Source: Pseudomonas viridiflava (GTDB lineage: Bacteria; Pseudomonadota; Gammaproteobacteria; Pseudomonadales; Pseudomonadaceae). Taken from it: 64,000 bases of DNA. The DNA is taken from positions 930,001 to 994,000 of the forward strand of contig NZ_UTIQ01000241.1 in NCBI RefSeq assembly GCF_900582625.1, in the 5' to 3' direction. The notes below the pieces were generated by a model, which did no database searches, was not told where the DNA came from, and saw only the letters and a program-made list of their open reading frames with translations. The translations under genes were made by a program, and so were the position numbers. Positions 51,724-59,110 of the stretch are shown here, piece after piece. Positions within the stretch are counted from its first letter, which is position 1, and each line of letters starts with the position of its first letter.

Positions 51724-52283
51724 ACGTAATTGCAGCCAGTGAAATTCGCGGCTCGTCGGGCGTCACTGACAAAGACCTGAAAGCCGCGCTAAGCCAATGG
51801 CTAAGCACCCCACCACGCCGCATCGACCGCCTGATCTTCCAGGCCCTGCTCGCCGCCGCCGCGATCAAGCAACACGTGCGCCGCGATTGCGGCCTGTACC
51901 TGGCCTCTCGCCACCCGGCACGCCCAACCATGATCGCGTTGCTGGAAGCGGTGTGCGCCCATCACAAACAGCCGAAACCCTTCGAGTTCGTTAACAGCGT
52001 GAGCAACGCGGCCGGCTTTCACGTAGCGCAGCAACTGGGGCTGGACGGACCCAACCTGTTTATTGGTGCCGGGCCGCGGGTGTGGTCACAACTGCTCGGA
52101 CTGGCGCGCACCGATCTGGCCGATGGCGTGGTTAGCCAGGCGCTGTTGATTGTGGTGGATGAGCAGGAGGGGTTTTGTGTGCAGGGGGTGTTGGTGGAAG
52201 GGGATGGCGTGGCGGCTGGCGGGTTTGATGAGCTGGTGCGTGGGGTTGCGGTGGAGCGGCTGGATCTGGAAGCCCCGCTCTGA
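51720..52283 (+). CDS. Short ketosynthase-like protein lacking a catalytic cysteine
   Basis: The 187-residue protein resembles the N-terminal ketosynthase fold of Ketoacyl-synt_2 (PF13723): LLAAAAIKQHV..DCGLYLASRHPARP and FVNSVSNAAGFHVAQQLGL (about residues 90-108), where the family has FSxSVHNA. The place of the usual nucleophile is not cysteine in this motif, and the C-terminal half with the catalytic histidines is absent. It may be a chain-length or partner subunit for the preceding ketosynthase; this is inferred. ATGA overlap with that gene. The start at 51720 is clear. Confidence 0.65.
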   Translation: MNVIAASEIRGSSGVTDKDLKAALSQWLSTPPRRIDRLIFQALLAAAAIKQHVRRDCGLYLASRHPARPTMIALLEAVCAHHKQPKPFEFVNSVSNAAGFHVAQQLGLDGPNLFIGAGPRVWSQLLGLARTDLADGVVSQALLIVVDEQEGFCVQGVLVEGDGVAAGGFDELVRGVAVERLDLEAPL

Positions 52284-52305
52284 AATTTATGTTCGGCGGA
52301 ACCCT

Positions 52306-52333
52306 CTGGATTCCCGCGAAGGCGGGAATCCAG
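52306..52333. terminator. Perfect hairpin between the two convergent cluster operons
   Basis: CTGGATTCCCGC (52306-52317), loop GAAG, GCGGGAATCCAG (52322-52333): a twelve-pair perfect stem. It belongs to the same family as the repeat at 36578-36677 and sits in the 93-base gap between convergent genes, where it could slow transcription from both sides. Confidence 0.65.
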
Positions 52334-52376
52334 AATCTCGGACTTAAAAACCAATTTCGAACAATCGTAATCCGCA

Positions 52377-53378
52377 TCAACCCTTACGCTTGGCCCACGC
52401 CCCCAACTCTTTCATCAACCCCCTTTCCTGCACCGCAATCGCCCGCAACGAATCCGCAATCGGCGCAAAATTCGGTGCCTCGGTTTTACTCCGGCACGCA
52501 CGCACGCACGCCGAGGCAAATTGCCGCCAGTTGTCGCCAATGGCGGTCAGTTGCACCGACGCTTCCTGCAAGCTGGCATCGCCCAGCTTCTCCCCCGCTT
52601 CCTGCAAAAAGCTCGCGTACATAAAGCGAAAACCGGCGCCGCCGGTGCCGATTTCTTCTTGCATGCGCACGATGTGGGTGAGGTACAGGCGGTTGTATTT
52701 CACCTGGCTCGGGTCGAGCTGTTCGACTTTGCTGGCGAGGTGCTGAATGCCGCGCACGCCAATCCAGGGCAGCGGCATGCCGTCAAGAATGCGCGTGGTG
52801 GACAGTACGCTCTGGCGAATCAGGCGGTTCCAGTCTTGCTCAAGTGGCACGTCGTCGAGCCAGTACATCAGGCCTTTGGCGGCCAACGCGCCTTTGGCAA
52901 AGCGGGCTTTTTGCAGGTCTTCGGCGGCGCAGCGCACCGGCTCTTCGAACACCGGGTCGCTGATCAGGTACTCGTTGCCTTCACGCCCGTAAGCCAGCAG
53001 GTTGTGGGCGTTGAAGTGAAAGCGCATCTCTGGCGGAAAGTACGGCAGCCAGAACACCGAGCTTTGCAGGCCTGCCAGGCGCCCGCCATCCAGCGCGGCG
53101 TCGAGGGCCAGGCGGCCCTGTTCAGGCTTGCTAAAGGTTTGCGTGTGCAGCTTGGCGCCCAGGCGCTTGCTAAGGGTTTTGATCAAATATTTGGGCGGCA
53201 TCCGGTAGGCAATCAGCGGCATGCCGCTGAGCTTGACGATGGGCAGGTAGGCGAACGCCAGGCCCGAGGCCAAGCCAAAGGCCATCGGCTCGCTCATCGG
53301 CAGACCGGCATGGGTGAGCAAGCTGGCCATTACGCCGCTTTCACAGTGGGCGCTCTGGCGGTGTTGGAAGCTGCTCAT
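52377..53378 (-). CDS. BtrH N-terminal-domain acyltransferase-like protein
   Basis: The 333-residue protein starts with FQHRQSAHCESGVMASLLTHAGLPMSEPMAFGL in pieces (residues 4-36), with the HCES cysteine/histidine element of the BtrH N-terminal domain, followed by GLASGLAFAYLP and a later aspartate region (HFNAHNLLAYG). In butirosin synthesis BtrH transfers an acyl group from an ACP to an amine. Homologues occur in flexirubin-type clusters. Here it probably moves an acyl group between the ACP and an acceptor. The ATG at 53378 is preferred to upstream codons in the neighbouring frame. It is coupled to the upstream small gene. Confidence 0.8.
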   Translation of the reverse strand: MSSFQHRQSAHCESGVMASLLTHAGLPMSEPMAFGLASGLAFAYLPIVKLSGMPLIAYRMPPKYLIKTLSKRLGAKLHTQTFSKPEQGRLALDAALDGGRLAGLQSSVFWLPYFPPEMRFHFNAHNLLAYGREGNEYLISDPVFEEPVRCAAEDLQKARFAKGALAAKGLMYWLDDVPLEQDWNRLIRQSVLSTTRILDGMPLPWIGVRGIQHLASKVEQLDPSQVKYNRLYLTHIVRMQEEIGTGGAGFRFMYASFLQEAGEKLGDASLQEASVQLTAIGDNWRQFASACVRACRSKTEAPNFAPIADSLRAIAVQERGLMKELGAWAKRKG

Positions 53379-53803
53379 ACCGGGTCCTTGGTGTGCTGAT
53401 TCGTAGGGTGCTGAAAGTGAGCGAGGTCGGCCAGCGGCAAACCGAAGGCGTCGGCGTAACGGGCCAGAATGGCGGGCGACAGCCCTTTGTAAACAGCCGG
53501 ACGAAAGTGCCGGCGAATGCGCCATTGCCACAGCCCGGTAATTTGCGCGAGTGCCGGTTCATCCAGGCGGTAGCGGTACATCAGAAACTTCAAGGCCGAC
53601 AATTCACCGCGCTGCCAGGCGGCGTGGGCCTCGGCTTCGAGACCTTCAAGCTCCTCCACGGCCAATTGCGTGGCGAAGGCTTCGGGCTCCCAGCCATCGC
53701 TCTGCAAGCCTTGGTAATGACCGTCGGCATCCACGGCGTAGACCAACTTGCTGTGCCCGCCGTAGGTAGAACTGTGGTCTTGCGGCACTTCATCAAGCTT
53801 CAT
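53375..53803 (-). CDS. Small hypothetical protein with XRE-like helix-turn-helix
   Basis: The 142-residue protein has no signal peptide. Residues about 84-130 (ALAQITGLWQWRIRRHFRPAVYKGLSPAILARYADAFGLPLADLAHF in pieces) align by eye with an XRE-type helix-turn-helix, but the recognition helix is unusually aromatic and basic (LWQWRIRRHF). The N-terminus (DHSSTYGGHSKLVYAVDADGHYQGLQSDGWE) has no known family. It overlaps the KAS III gene upstream and BtrH gene downstream. It could be a regulator or a protein-binding adaptor; not known. Confidence 0.6.
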   Translation of the reverse strand: MKLDEVPQDHSSTYGGHSKLVYAVDADGHYQGLQSDGWEPEAFATQLAVEELEGLEAEAHAAWQRGELSALKFLMYRYRLDEPALAQITGLWQWRIRRHFRPAVYKGLSPAILARYADAFGLPLADLAHFQHPTNQHTKDPV

Positions 53804-54950
53804 GGCCAACCACCGTCAGGTGCATAAACGCACTGGAGAAACGCCCGCTTTCAGGCACGTAGCAGAGCAAGCGTTGACCGCTGTGCAGGCGGCCGTCGTT
53901 AAAGAGTTCTTCGAGCATGATAAAAATCGACGCCGCGCCGGTGTTGCCCTTGGTGGTGAGGTTGGTGAACCAACGCTCTTGGGGAATCGGCAGGTCGGCG
54001 TTGGCCAGGCCAACCGCCAGGCGGTCGCGGAAAAAGGCAGAGGAATAGTGCGGCAGGAACAGGTCGATGTCGTCGGCATGCAAGGCGCGCTTGGACATGA
54101 TTCGCTGCAACGCCTGCTCGACGGTGTATTTGACGATGTTGTCGTTGAGCAGTTTGACGTTCTGCTTGATCGCCATCACCGAGCGGCGGCCACGCTCGTC
54201 GGCGTCGTAGCGGCTCCAGCCTGTAAGCTGGCCGTCTTGCATGTCGGCGCCGGCATACATGCACGCCGGCATCTGGTCGGCGAACGAGTAGATATCCAAC
54301 CAATCAATGCGCAGGCTCAGGCCTTTGGCATTGGGCTGTTGCTGCACCAGCACGGCGCCGGCGCCATCGGAGAGCATCCAGCGCAGAAAGTCTTTTTCGA
54401 AGGCGATTTCCGGATGGCTTTCCAGCTCTTCCACGCGGCTCTCGTATTCCGCGTTGAAGTTTTTCGCCTGCATCAATACCGAGGCCACTTCCGAGCCACA
54501 GGCCACCGCGTTGCGGCTCTCACCGCTGGCGACGCTCAGCCAGGCGTATTTCAGGGCGGTCATGCCGCACAGGCAGATGCCGGCGGTAGACACCACTTCA
54601 CACGGCGGATTGCCCAGCTCGCCATGCACCATGACGGCATGGTTGGGCATGACCTGGTCCGGCGATGAGCTGCTGGCCACCAGGCAGTCGAGCTGGTCGA
54701 GCTCAAAGCCATTGCCGGCCAACCCGCGAATGGCGGCGGCGCTGACCTGGGCGTTGGTCATGCTCGGCTCGCCGGTGGCGGGGTCGATCACGTAGTGGCG
54801 CTGCTGGATGCCGTTGCTGCGCAGCACCAGTTTGCGCGCGCGCGAGGGGCGCGGACCGACCATGCCCAGGCGTGCTTCCATGGTGTCGTTGTCGACAGCG
54901 TCATGGGGCAGGTAGGCGCTGATGCGGTTGATGAATACGGGTTGAACCAC
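53793..54950 (-). CDS. KAS III-type ketosynthase, DarB-like
   Basis: The 385-residue protein belongs to the FabH/KAS III family, with cysteine 126 (STAGICLCGMTAL) at the nucleophile position, histidine 301 in LFLPHYSSAFF and asparagine 336 in TKGNTGAAS. It is longer than FabH (about 320) and shares this with DarB proteins that condense two acyl chains to form the dialkylresorcinol ring. The GTG at 54950 is preceded by GAGGA and is the likely start. It lies beside a DarA-like gene. Substrate pair is unknown. Confidence 0.82.
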   Translation of the reverse strand: MVQPVFINRISAYLPHDAVDNDTMEARLGMVGPRPSRARKLVLRSNGIQQRHYVIDPATGEPSMTNAQVSAAAIRGLAGNGFELDQLDCLVASSSSPDQVMPNHAVMVHGELGNPPCEVVSTAGICLCGMTALKYAWLSVASGESRNAVACGSEVASVLMQAKNFNAEYESRVEELESHPEIAFEKDFLRWMLSDGAGAVLVQQQPNAKGLSLRIDWLDIYSFADQMPACMYAGADMQDGQLTGWSRYDADERGRRSVMAIKQNVKLLNDNIVKYTVEQALQRIMSKRALHADDIDLFLPHYSSAFFRDRLAVGLANADLPIPQERWFTNLTTKGNTGAASIFIMLEELFNDGRLHSGQRLLCYVPESGRFSSAFMHLTVVGHEA

Positions 54951-55013
54951 GGGACGTCCTCGAGTCACTTCAGGGTGCGCGGCACGGTGCAACAAGCACC
55001 GGCGATGCGCCCT

Positions 55014-55931
55014 TCACTCACCGGATGGGCCGGCAAAATAAGCTTTCTGTCGTAGGGTGCGGGTTTTGAATACCGGCGCCAGGAGTTTTTTCAGCACGGC
55101 GCCCAAGGGCACCACGGTCACGATCAGGCACAGCAAAAACACCACGTACACCACCAACCCCAGACCGCGACGCAGGCTTTGTTGCGGGCCGATGGCGGCG
55201 AGCAGGCGGCTCCACAGTTGGAAGCTGCGGTTGCCAACGGTTTCGCTGCCGATCAGTTTTTCATCCACGCGCACCGCGCCCAGGCCTTGCAGCATGGGTT
55301 CGCGCAGGGGGTGGTCATCAGCGGCCATGCGACGGGCAATTGCTTCGCCAAAGCGGCTGGAGGCGGCAATTTCTGACTCAGCGATACCGGCGCGCGGCAC
55401 CCAGCTGTAGGGTTTCTGCCGGCCGGTGAACATCCACAACGGCGTCGATAGAAAGCTGGCGGCGGTGCCGCAGGCGTCGGTCAGCGCCACGTTGTCGAGC
55501 AGGCGTGCGCCCAGTTCGGTAAGTCGCGCTTTGAGTTTTTCCTGCGCCATCAGCCACATGTTGCGGCAGCCAATTACCGTGACCACCGGCGTATCACGCA
55601 GCAACTGCGCCGCTTCCGGCGTGGCGAGAAAACTGGTGATGGGCAGCGAGGGCGTGAGGAACCACACCTGATAGGCGAGGATGACTAAGTCGTAACGTTT
55701 TGCGGCGTCGACGGTCAGTGGTTTTAAGGGCTGGGCGCGCATCAGCACGGTTTCCGGGAAGATTCGGAAAAAGCTGAGAAAGGGCCAGGGAAACGGGTAA
55801 GGTTGCGCCGGCTCGATGGCCAGAAAGTCCACCTGAACGTCGTCGCGCTGCAACAGGGGTCCGCACACGGCATTAACCAGCCGGCTTAACTGCCCTGTCT
55901 GCGAATAGTGAACCACCAACACCTGACGCAT
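55014..55931 (-). CDS. DarA-like flavodoxin-family protein (dialkylresorcinol type)
   Basis: The 305-residue protein begins RQVLVVHYSQTGQLSRLVNAV, a flavodoxin FMN-phosphate loop (residues 2-22), followed by LVILAYQVWFLTPSLPITSFL and TVIGCRNMWLMAQEKL, and ends with a membrane span (VVYVVFLLCLIVTVVPLGAVL, about 261-281). This is the layout of DarA, which acts with DarB to form and aromatise dialkylresorcinols and is present in flexirubin clusters. It is the first gene of the left-going operon (darA-darB-HTH-btrH). The next gene on the other strand starts only 35 bases away. Confidence 0.82.
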   Translation of the reverse strand: MRQVLVVHYSQTGQLSRLVNAVCGPLLQRDDVQVDFLAIEPAQPYPFPWPFLSFFRIFPETVLMRAQPLKPLTVDAAKRYDLVILAYQVWFLTPSLPITSFLATPEAAQLLRDTPVVTVIGCRNMWLMAQEKLKARLTELGARLLDNVALTDACGTAASFLSTPLWMFTGRQKPYSWVPRAGIAESEIAASSRFGEAIARRMAADDHPLREPMLQGLGAVRVDEKLIGSETVGNRSFQLWSRLLAAIGPQQSLRRGLGLVVYVVFLLCLIVTVVPLGAVLKKLLAPVFKTRTLRQKAYFAGPSGE

Positions 55932-55966
55932 AGCGCGCGCAATCCTTGCAACAAAGTGTCGGAATT

Positions 55967-56413
55967 ATGCCACAGAGAATTCATACGCCCGTAGCCACGC
56001 TCGCCAGAACTGCCGTCTTGTTCCTGTTACTCGTCGGGGCGCAGGCCTGGGCCGGCGACATTGTGGTCAGCATCGACGGCGTTAGGGCCGATGGCGAATT
56101 GGGTGTCGCCCTGGTATTCGCCGATCAGAAAGAATGGCCACAGAAGGTGCTGCGCGAAGTGCACAGCCAGGATTCGACCGTGCGACTGCGCAATTTGCCG
56201 CCGGGGCGTTATGCGCTGCAGGTGTTTCAGGACACTAACGGCAACGGCCAGCTCGACCTCAGCCCGCGCGGCATTCCACTGGAGCCGGTCGGCTTTTCCA
56301 GCAACCCCTCGTTACTGCTCGGCAAGCCGACGCCGCTCAAGTGCGGGTTTGAACATGGGGCTGGGGATACGCAGGTGCAGATCAAGCTAAAGGCGAAAGA
56401 GCCCAAGCAATAA
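55967..56413 (+). CDS. Exported DUF2141-type protein
   Basis: The 148-residue protein has a signal peptide (cleavage near AWAG, about residue 29) and a compact domain with DIVVSIDGVRADGELGVALVF and LPPGRYALQVFQDTNGNGQLDLSPRGIPLEPVGFS in pieces (about 80-115), matching the DUF2141 family of periplasmic proteins. The ATG at 55967 has no strong ribosome-binding site. Its divergent start is 35 bases from darA, so the promoter must lie inside one of the two genes. Function unknown; association with the cluster is inferred. Confidence 0.75.
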   Translation: MPQRIHTPVATLARTAVLFLLLVGAQAWAGDIVVSIDGVRADGELGVALVFADQKEWPQKVLREVHSQDSTVRLRNLPPGRYALQVFQDTNGNGQLDLSPRGIPLEPVGFSSNPSLLLGKPTPLKCGFEHGAGDTQVQIKLKAKEPKQ

Positions 56414-56422
56414 CGCGGCTCG

Positions 56423-56488
56423 TGTAGGAGAGGCTTTAGCCTCGAGCTTTTAGCGTCGAGAGCATCGCGGCTAAAGCCGCTCCCACAG
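56423..56488. repeat. REP-like inverted pair
   Basis: TGTAGGAGAGGCTTTAGCC (about 56423-56441) and ATCGCGGCTAAAGCCGCTCC (56464-56483) are inverted copies of the dispersed element, between the convergent DUF2141 gene and blc. Confidence 0.75.
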
Positions 56489-56497
56489 TTTCCTTTG

Positions 56498-57055
56498 CTA
56501 CTTCTTGATCGACCCATCCGGCGTGCGCCAGATCAGTTTGCCGGTTTCATAGCCCTGGCCTTTGGCGACTTCGAGCAGCTTGTCGCGCATGCCGGGTTTC
56601 AGCTCCGGTGTGCGCGACAGCAGCCACAGGTATTCGTGGTCCGGGCTGCCGACCATGGCGGTCTCGTAGTCGTCGTCCAGGTAAAGCACCCAGTACTGAC
56701 CCTTGGTCACGCCGGGCAGCACATCACTTACCCAGTTATCGAACGTCACCCAGAGCTTGTCGGTTTTGCCTTCAACCTGCGGCACCGCTTCGCCTTTGGC
56801 TTCCTGCCATTCGCCTTCCAGCGTGCGGCAGCGATTGAGCACGCCCACTTTGCCGTCGGCTTGCAGCGTGTAGTGGGCTTCGGATTGGGCGCAGTCACGC
56901 TGGAAGAACATCGGCAAACGCGCCGCTTCATACCAGGTGCCTTGGTAGCGTTCGAGGTCTACCTTTTCCACGGTTTTCGGCGGCACCGGGCCGGTGCCGG
57001 AGTTGGCGCAGCCGCTGAGCAGCAGCGCGGCCAGTAATGTCAGACGCAAACGCAT
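56498..57055 (-). CDS. blc: Outer-membrane lipocalin Blc
   Basis: The 185-residue lipoprotein has a signal with lipobox LLSGC (cysteine at about residue 16) and the lipocalin motif YQGTWYEAARLPMFF (about residues 37-51), then DKLWVTF and GQYWVLYLDDDYETAMVGSPD and the final LLSRTPELKPG. Blc binds fatty acids or lysophospholipids at the outer membrane. It is the same as PA5107, followed by a small lipoprotein, DUF924 and fbp. Confidence 0.93.
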   Translation of the reverse strand: MRLRLTLLAALLLSGCANSGTGPVPPKTVEKVDLERYQGTWYEAARLPMFFQRDCAQSEAHYTLQADGKVGVLNRCRTLEGEWQEAKGEAVPQVEGKTDKLWVTFDNWVSDVLPGVTKGQYWVLYLDDDYETAMVGSPDHEYLWLLSRTPELKPGMRDKLLEVAKGQGYETGKLIWRTPDGSIKK

Positions 57056-57066
57056 AAGCGAGCTCC

Positions 57067-57321
57067 TTATTTCAGACCATGGCCTGCGAACACCACCACT
57101 TTTTCGCCGGCGTATTGAATGCTGATGTAGCGTTTTTCATCGCCCCAAGTGCAGCTGGTAAGGCCCAGCGCGCCAGAGCAGTCGGCCGGCGAACCGAGCA
57201 GACTTTCGACCTCGGCTTTGCTCATGCCGACCTGAATTTTTGAGTAATTGTCTTGGTTGATCTTGCTGCACGCGGTAATCAGCACACAGGCTGACAAGAG
57301 CAAGAAACGACGCAGGGTCAT
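57067..57321 (-). CDS. Small SmpA/BamE-like lipoprotein
   Basis: The 84-residue protein has a signal peptide with lipobox LITAC (cysteine at about residue 18) and the BamE-like core NYSKIQVGMSKAEVESLLGSPADC (about 25-48), then SCTWGDEKRYISIQYAGEKVV. It resembles the DUF3862/OmlA fold of outer-membrane lipoproteins but is not the main BamE. It precedes blc by 11 bases on the same strand and may be co-transcribed. Function unknown. Confidence 0.82.
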   Translation of the reverse strand: MTLRRFLLLSACVLITACSKINQDNYSKIQVGMSKAEVESLLGSPADCSGALGLTSCTWGDEKRYISIQYAGEKVVVFAGHGLK

Positions 57322-57380
57322 GGAAGAACTCCAAGGCAGGAAAAGTAGGGGCAGGCGACAAGCAACTGCCTGCTTGGACG

Positions 57381-57983
57381 TCAGAAGCCGGAACCCGGTT
57401 CCTTGAGATAGGAAATTTCCTCAGCCGTACTGTCACGACCAAGTGCCTGATTTCGATGAGGAAAACGACCGAACCGAGCAATCACCTGTTGATGCCGGCG
57501 GGCGTGATCAAGGGTGTTCTCGAAGTACGCACGCTCATCCTCGTCCACTTGCTCAAGCAAGGCAGCGAAGCATTCGATAGACAAGTCTTGGGCGGCGAGG
57601 TTTTCGGTGTGTTCGAGCACCAGGAACACGAAGAGTTGTTCCACCGGCGCCAGCGCCTGATCCCAGCCTGCGGCCAAACCACGGGCCACTAACTGCTGAG
57701 CGCGCGCATCACCGGAATAGGCGAACGGGCTGTCGCGGTGAATCATGCGGGGCAACTGATCGAGCAGCAGAATCAGCGCAAGCCAGCCCTCGGCGGTTTC
57801 CGTCCAGCCTTCCAATTCCCCCGCCAGTGCTTGGCGCACCAGCGGCGAAAACCGTTCACGGGCGTATTCGTCTTGGGCAGCGTGCTTGCCGAACCACAGG
57901 CGATTCTGCAACTCGGCGACCTCGGCCGCCGTTTCACCGGAACCAAACCACCAGTCCAGCAACGGCTGCCAAGGGGCGCTCAC
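57381..57983 (-). CDS. DUF924 family protein
   Basis: The 200-residue all-helical protein has LLDWWFGSG and FWFGK-like elements (NRLWFGKHAAQDEY, residues 26-39) and LALILLLDQLPRMIHRDSPFAY (about 68-89), which are the DUF924 signature (TPR-like fold). No biochemical function is established. It overlaps nothing but lies three bases after fbp on the same strand, as PA5109-PA5110. Confidence 0.9.
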   Translation of the reverse strand: MSAPWQPLLDWWFGSGETAAEVAELQNRLWFGKHAAQDEYARERFSPLVRQALAGELEGWTETAEGWLALILLLDQLPRMIHRDSPFAYSGDARAQQLVARGLAAGWDQALAPVEQLFVFLVLEHTENLAAQDLSIECFAALLEQVDEDERAYFENTLDHARRHQQVIARFGRFPHRNQALGRDSTAEEISYLKEPGSGF

Positions 57984-57986
57984 GGC

Positions 57987-58997
57987 TTAACCCTGATGGT
58001 AAGCAGTGACGCGCTCGACTTCTTCTTTCGAGCCCAAGTACACCGCGACGCGCTGGTGCAGAGAAGTCGGCTGAATGTCGAGAATGCGTTCCAGGCCGTT
58101 AGTCGAAACGCCACCGGCCTGCTCGACGATAAAGGACATCGGGTTGGCTTCGTACATCAGGCGCAGCTTGCCGGGCTTGCTCGGCTCGCGCGAATCACGC
58201 GGGTACATGAACAGGCCGCCGCGGGTGAGGATGCGGTGTACATCGGCAACCATCGCCGCGACCCAGCGCATGTTGTAGTTCTTGCCCAGCGGGCCTTCTT
58301 CACCGGCCAACAGCTCGCCCACGTAGCGGCTGACTGGCGCTTCCCAGTGACGGGAATTGGACATGTTGATGGCGAATTCAGCGGTGGTTTCCGGAATGCG
58401 AATGTCGTCGTGGGTGAGCACGAAGCTGCCCAGTTCGCGGTCGAGGGTGAAGCCTTTGACGCCGTTGCCGAGGGTCAGCACCAGCATGGTTTGCGGGCCG
58501 TAAATGGCGTAGCCGGCGCACACTTGCTTGGTGCCCGGTTGCAGGAAAGCCTGCTCGTCGAGGCTGTCGTTCTGGCTCAGGTATTGGTCCGGGCAACGCA
58601 GTACCGAGAAGATGGTGCCAACCGAGACGTTGACGTCGATGTTGGAGGAGCCGTCCAACGGGTCGAACACCAACAGGTAGGCGCCTTTCGGGTATTTGCC
58701 GGGGATCTGGTAAGCGTTGTCCATTTCTTCGGACGCCATACCGGCCAGGTGGCCGCCCCATTCGTTGGCTTCGAGCAGAATCTCGTTGGAGATGACGTCG
58801 AGTTTCTTCTGCACTTCACCCTGCACGTTTTCGGTGCCCATGCTGCCCAGTACGCCACCCAGGGCGCCTTTGGATACCGCGTGGCTGATCTCTTTGCAGG
58901 CACGCGCGACCACTTCGATCAGGAAGCGCAGATCGGCGGGAGTGTTGTTACTTCGGGTCTGCTCGATCAAGTAGCGGCTGAGGGTAACGCGGGACAT
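57987..58997 (-). CDS. fbp: Fructose-1,6-bisphosphatase, class 1
   Basis: Fbp hydrolyses fructose-1,6-bisphosphate to fructose-6-phosphate in gluconeogenesis. The 336-residue protein has the metal and sugar-phosphate site LLVFDPLDGSSNIDVNVSVG (about residues 107-126), GTKQVCAGYAIYGPQTMLV, and C-terminal GKLRLMYEANPMSFIVEQAGG with the catalytic tail. GGAGCCTTCC precedes the ATG. Together with pckA in this window it covers two key gluconeogenic steps. Confidence 0.96.
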   Translation of the reverse strand: MSRVTLSRYLIEQTRSNNTPADLRFLIEVVARACKEISHAVSKGALGGVLGSMGTENVQGEVQKKLDVISNEILLEANEWGGHLAGMASEEMDNAYQIPGKYPKGAYLLVFDPLDGSSNIDVNVSVGTIFSVLRCPDQYLSQNDSLDEQAFLQPGTKQVCAGYAIYGPQTMLVLTLGNGVKGFTLDRELGSFVLTHDDIRIPETTAEFAINMSNSRHWEAPVSRYVGELLAGEEGPLGKNYNMRWVAAMVADVHRILTRGGLFMYPRDSREPSKPGKLRLMYEANPMSFIVEQAGGVSTNGLERILDIQPTSLHQRVAVYLGSKEEVERVTAYHQG

Positions 58998-59110
58998 GGA
59001 AGGCTCCAGAGGGTTTGAAATCCCGCGCAGTTTAGCGCGAGTCTGTCAGCAATTCCTCCTGTCAGACCCAGGGGCTGTCAGGAGAGTTCAGTAGTTGCCT
59101 AGGACATTGC

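Noticed and set aside
53793..54950. KAS III as housekeeping FabH
   Set aside because: It is about 60 residues longer than FabH, adjacent to a DarA-like gene, and FabY elsewhere in the window fills the initiating role.
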